Both the position numbers and the translations under genes were made by a program. The notes under the pieces are model-generated. The model was given only the letters and a program-made list of their open reading frames with translations. It made no database searches and was not told the origin of the DNA. DNA of 64,000 nt, taken from contig NC_080043.1 in NCBI RefSeq assembly GCF_012489685.1, positions 54,086,289-54,150,288 on the forward strand, given 5' to 3'. Shown here piece by piece: positions 49,601 through 55,600 of the stretch. The first letter of the stretch is position 1. The number at the start of each line of letters is the position of its first letter. The stretch is from Lotus japonicus. Its lineage: Eukaryota > Streptophyta > Magnoliopsida > Fabales > Fabaceae.

Positions 49601-52600
49601 GGAATATTCCAAGTTTGCATCAGCTCTTGATGGCTGAGGTAAAACTCCAAGAATCTCCTTCAATTGAAGTTAATTTTCTGTTTTTGTTTAATGTAATGAG
49701 AGAAAGTTTAGGGGCTGTTACAAGCTGAGCTTGACCAACTCATTAGGAGTTTTTATTTTAATTTTTAGCTCAGAATTGGATGTTAAAACTCCATAATTAG
49801 TCATTAATTGGAGTTAAGACCATGTCTCACCTTTGTAATTCAAAAACAAAGCCAAACTCTATTAAAAGGGAGGGACGACCAAGCATGGACACATGAATGA
49901 ATGAGATTATTTTCTCTGAGTTAGTTCAGTTTGCTGAGAGTGATTCTCATATCCCTTGAGTGATTCAAGACCTTGACTTATCAAAGGTTTGCCACCACCT
50001 TTGTGTGACGTCTGCACTTCCACATCCATAAAGTTCCATTCCAATTCTGTTCATCTTTTCCTTGCACGAAATTCTTCTTTGTTTTTCCCTTCCAACTCTG
50101 ATTTCTCAAGTCCTAAAATCATCCTAGACGATCCATCAAGCCCTTGCTCCATCTTGGGTCATATCAGAACGAGTAGAGGAAACTCATTAGGGAAGCTTGC
50201 AAAAGGTGGAAGGAGAGGAGTGAACCGCTGAGGTATCGGAACAGTGGGTTCGCCATAGATGTTTCAAAGAGTAAAGAATAGAGAGCAAGTTTGTGAAAGG
50301 TTTGTGAAAGGTTTGTGAAAGAAGTAAATGGTTGGAGTATCGAGAGTTTTATAAGTTCGAAAGGGGAACAGGAAGGCACGTGTGAGAAGCCGCAACGTTT
50401 GGTGGGAGAACATGCCCCATGATGAGGAAAGAGAGTGGCAGCATTGAGAGGAACGTGTGAGTGGTAGGAGGCGTGCAATTATTGCGCGTGATTGGCTCGA
50501 GTTTCGTAACTCGATGACGTGAGGTGACATTTCAAAAATGATAGTTGGGATTTCAAAGATACGCTGACTCCTTCGTTTCTCTAACGTGTCAACACACTAG
50601 ACGACCAAACTCACCACGATTGCCCCTCAAGTGTGGTGACCAAACACACCACGACCGCCACTCGTGTACTTGTGGACTTGTGAAATTTTACTGCTTTTAA
50701 ACGCCATGTTGGCGACTTAAATATCTTAGGCATTATTTGTAGTTAGGCGCTTTGATCCTTAAAGACACACTTAGCCCTCATGCTTCGTGCTCGGTGTCTT
50801 GTGGACTGGGCGAACCCCTAGGAGGCCTACGCCCAGGGGTTACCCGCCAAGTGGCGGTCGCCAAGCCTGGAGATTAGGCCTCCTTCTGCGAGGCCCAACC
50901 GACCCAACATAGGCAGCTAAGCATACTAGGCCCAACTCCCCTACGATAAATAGGGAGCGGTTACCATTTGTAAATGACTCTTGGCTCATTTGAAAAATAA
51001 CACATGAAATTCAGTTATGCACTCTCTCTAACTCTCTCTCTCTAAATGCAATCTCTCTACCTCTCTACTATAGGGACTATGCCCTCTCTCAATGTTCATG
51101 GCAACAAGTATAGGCCTCTCAATTTCTAATGTATCTATTAAGATATTATATATGTGTAGTCAGTTTATATAAATAGGCGTATCCTCCTTAGGTTAGAGCA
51201 TGAAATTGATTTATTCAGTTATAAAGGGAACCAACCCTATTGAAGAGGAACCGGCCTCTTAGTTCTTTATCTATCTTATTCTCCAATTTTTAAGGTTCTG
51301 CCATCATGGAGGAATGACAAACTAACTATTGTTGAGAAATTTCCGAAGTTTGATGGGGTGGATCCGGTGTTTAGATCGCTCGAGCCCAGAAAATCTTCAA
51401 GATACACCATTTGCGGGAGCAAGATAAGATGCAATTGGTATTCGTTAGCATGGATGGGGCAGCCGCTCATTTGTTCTATTGTTGTTATCATAACCTCGAC
51501 CTTACTTAGAATTCATTTATCCCACTCTTGCCTCGACGTTTTGGTAATGGTTATGAGAGGTTGCAATTTCTTAGATAGAGTGGCAGCGTTGACGCCTATG
51601 TGCGAGAATTTGAAGCTATGGTTGTTCGAATTCATAATCTTTCTAAAGTCCAGTTGTTGAGATAATTTATGATTGGCCTTAAACTCAAGATTCGTTATTG
51701 GGTGCGTTCTTTACGCCCTACCAACGTGTCGCACGCCGTAGAGCTTGCACGAGATGTCGAATTTCGCCTTGCTCATGGACAACTGCGGGCTCTCGTGGTT
51801 TCTTGTCCTCCTTCTTCTCACAACGAAGGGGAAATCGTTGCTAGTATTTCGATGGAAGAAGAAGTACTCAAGGAGGACTCAAGCAATCAACATGCTACGC
51901 TTACTTCAGAGATTTATAATGAGTTCAAGCAAGACACTACTTTGCTGCTGGAAGGTCTCAAAGAAGATGCTGCCAATATGCCTCATATCAGCACAATCTC
52001 TATTGTAGATGCTCTGTTGTCATTGATTGTGAATGTTGTTATGATTGAAAAGGTTTGCAATGCCAAACATCTGGGTACACAATTAATTATGGGTTTTGTG
52101 GACAAAGATGGCAACTCAACACGGAGGGGCGAGCCCTCAATGCAGATGCAACTATGGGTCCGCAACGTGTTGTCCAAGCGACCTCCTCCAATGCCGCCGA
52201 ATATGGTCACTTGGACACTTGTTGTCATAGCGCTTCACTCGGTCTGCTGCATACAATGAAACCTGAGACGAGAAGATTGGATCTACTATGCTACTTCCAA
52301 CCTTGAGGACAAGGTTGATTTTAGTTTATTTTAATTATAGAGTATATCTTTTGGTTTTAGTGTCAATATTTATTTTATGAGTTTATATTTTATTTTGACT
52401 TTTGAGGGTCTATCTTTTATTGAGATATGCTATTTTATTAGGAGTCATATTTTATTAGGATTATATCTTTTAAGATATTATACTTGTTGAGTCAGTTTAT
52501 TATAAATAGGTGTATCATCCTTAGGTTAGAGCATGAAATTGATTTATTGAGTTGTAATGGGAACCGACCTTATTGAAGAGGAACCAGCCTCTTGGTTCTA

Positions 52601-55600
52601 AGAGGAACCAGCCTCTTAGTTTTTTATCTATATTATTTTCCAGTTTTTATATAATAAAAATACTAAAAAGATTATCGTTTATCTTCTTTCTCTTATGTTT
52701 CTTCACGTTAGGATTTTCGGATCCTAACAAGATTTTTGTTTCAAACCTGAGGAAGTGTCCATCCTTCAAGCTTTTGTTCTATAGTTGATTGTTTCATTGA
52801 ACTCTGTACTCCGAATTTGTTTTGAGGTGGGAATGTCTGAAAGGTAAATTGAAAACAGCAATGAATAGGCAAAGAATGTGAGTTTAAATAACTTGTTGAT
52901 CATGCAACAACAAATAGAGTATAATCTTGGAAGTGCTTCTGCCATAATCTTTGAGATAGGTATGACTAGCGAAGTTGTAAGTGATGTTCTTATGACAGCT
53001 AAAACAACATTTACTTCATTTAAGTTCTATTTAGCCCTTCATGCTTAGTACTAGGATGACCCTTAGTTATTTGCAATAGAGTATAACCCTAGAATTGCTT
53101 CTGCCATAATCTTAAATTTTTTCAAAAGATACAATTCGTGAAACAGTACAACTTTCAATCAGTTCACATCCTTACTGCTAGGATAGAAGAATATGATAGT
53201 GACTGTGTTGTACTAATGAAACATGTGATTAATTTCTTCAATTTCTAGAGATAAAACATTGTCCACTAATATTTCAAGTTACTGGTGTCATGTAAAGATC
53301 TATCTTTTTCACCTTAGCATTGAACATCCACCTTCTCCACTACAAGAATCAGACTAATTGCGTATTTGGTTTGAACACAGGTATCCCCATGCAAGACTAT
53401 GTGTGTTTGGATTTCAGTTTGCAAAACAGAGTTTGAGTCAATGTGGGTTTGCAAAACAGAGTTTGGATGAATGTGAGTTTGTTGTAATGTGATTTATGTT
53501 TTGATACTTTTATTTTAAAAGTAAGTTTGATAAATTAATTTTGTTTAGATAATATTAACCAAAAGTACTTTCATAGTGTATAATACTATAAAAGTTCAAT
53601 ATCAATGTACCAACCAACTTTCATCCAAAGTAGAAGTGAGGATTGAGTGGAGTTGAGTGAAAGTGGGTTTTGAGCACAAAGTGGGTTAAGGTGAATGTAG
53701 GTTGGAGCCATCCAAACATAGTGGCACATTGTTCAATACAACTCAAACCCACATTGAGCTGCCCAAACTGAAAAACAAACACAGCATATATCATGTTGTA
53801 GCAGGGAATATCCACAATATGGTGAGGTTAGCTCTCCCAGCGTGTTTTTTCCCATACACGAAACCCACATTTTTCTAATGGGGAATCAGATGTGTACCAC
53901 TTGAATCAATCACTGATTGGTGCTAATTGAGTAACATTGTGTCAAATAACCACTTAATTCCAAAAGCTTAAGTTGTTGGGTAAGAGTCACTTTAATGGGT
54001 ATTATATTCTAACACGCTCCCTCACGCAAGAGCCCTTTGGACTTGAAGCGTGGATAAATGCACAGGCCCACCTACCATGTGCTTAATTAAATTCCACTTT
54101 TTAATTAGAAAGTGAGGGAAGTAAGGATCGAACTCTAGACCTCTCGGCCATAGAGGCTCTGATACCATGTCAAAATAACCACTTAATCCCAAAAGCTTAA
54201 GCTGTTGGATAAGGGTCACTTTAATGGTTTTATATTATATTCTAACACGTTGTACAACTATTTTAAAGGGTTCTATATATTGGTTTCATTTTAAGAAGCA
54301 ATGTATTGATTTAGCTGTTGGGTAAGGGTCACTTTAATGGTTTTATATTATATTCTAACACGTTGTACAACTATTTTAAAGGGATCTATATATTGGTTTC
54401 ATTTTAAGAAGCAATGTATTGATTTATGTATCAAGATGTCTACACTGAATGTTTATAAGTACATGAAGTACCGTCAAGCACTGGATTCTGAGTGGGTGAG
54501 TTCCCGCAAGCATTTGTCGCCCAAACTCCATGTCATCTTTCCAAGCCCATTCATTTTCTGAAAAGCAAAAGATATCTCAGAAAAACAAGTCATAATTAGT
54601 TCATCAACTACTAGCTCTGACATACGGTAAAATTTCCTTCCTTTGAATTAAGGAGAGAACTCTAAATTTAATCAAGTTCAACAAAAGCTATACAATTTTC
54701 TAATGAATACCTATGCCATATAGGTTTTATAAAGTTGCCGATGCAACTCAGCTCGTAAACTAACTAACTAACGATGTAACCTGGTATCTAAAATATTTAC
54801 GTCATAGTTTTTTACCTGATATGATTTGAGGGACATGAAATTGCTGGTAGTTTTCCTTGATTGCAAGAGTCATTTCCTTCAAGTGCTCAACTGGTACAAG
54901 TTTCTTCAAGTTGTCTCTGATCCATCCCATAATTGTTTGGCTTCTATTACTAGAGAACATGTCAAGTATCTCGTCGAATGATTGAAAGCTTCGAGAACTT
55001 CTCTGAGGTAATGGTTCTCCATTTGATGATAGACATTGAACCATGGCATGGATAGAATTTGATTTGATCTCCTTCAATTTATTGGGGCTGAATCTCTCAT
55101 CTGAAGGAACATATATGTTGAAATTTCTTCCTTGTGGCCGGCTCCCAGATGGACCTAAATATTTCAATATTAGAGATACATGAAACAAAGGAATGAAAAA
55201 TCAACTCGAAAGTGACATCTCAGAAAGCTGCTAGACTATTTTGCAGACATGATGTAACTAATACCCTTTGATTTCTAAGGACTATATTCTTGCTTAGATT
55301 GAATGTGAGCTGGAGTCAAATTACAAATGCATGTAAAAACACAAAAGCAGAGAATGAAGCTTAATTTGAAATGTTAGGCCTTGTCTATAAAGCAAATAAT
55401 TTCTGGATTAATGCATGTTAGTAGACTGCAGTTCCAAACTTCCCATTCTTCATGCCATTATGCCAACTAGTATGCTACAAAAGGGTCCTCCTAAGTCCTA
55501 ACCAGTGGCCTCAGGGAAGAATCAAAAACTACAAATTGTTTATTGGAATGTACAGCGTTAGATTTTTTTTTTGGTACTGAACTACTTTGGTAATTTCGAC

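Larger units (their letters stand above)
43413..50166 (+). mobile_element. Complete Ty3/gypsy element G (chromovirus, CRM-like)
   Basis: LTRs 43413-44322 (910 bp) and 49259-50166 (908 bp), with GAACG duplicated at 43408-43412 and 50167-50171. Primer site at 44323-44335 and purine tract AAGAGGGAGGGA before the 3' LTR. By eye about 17 differences between LTRs (about 2%), so one of the youngest insertions here. Inserted in element D just upstream of its antisense ORF. Lineage is by RT/integrase resemblance; I see no chromodomain. Confidence 0.92.

Noticed and set aside
54472..54557. LOX exon 5 truncated by a transposon
   Set aside because: My first reading; the frame seemed to run into unrelated sequence at 54471, but that is a GT donor and the next codons resume at 52836 in phase.
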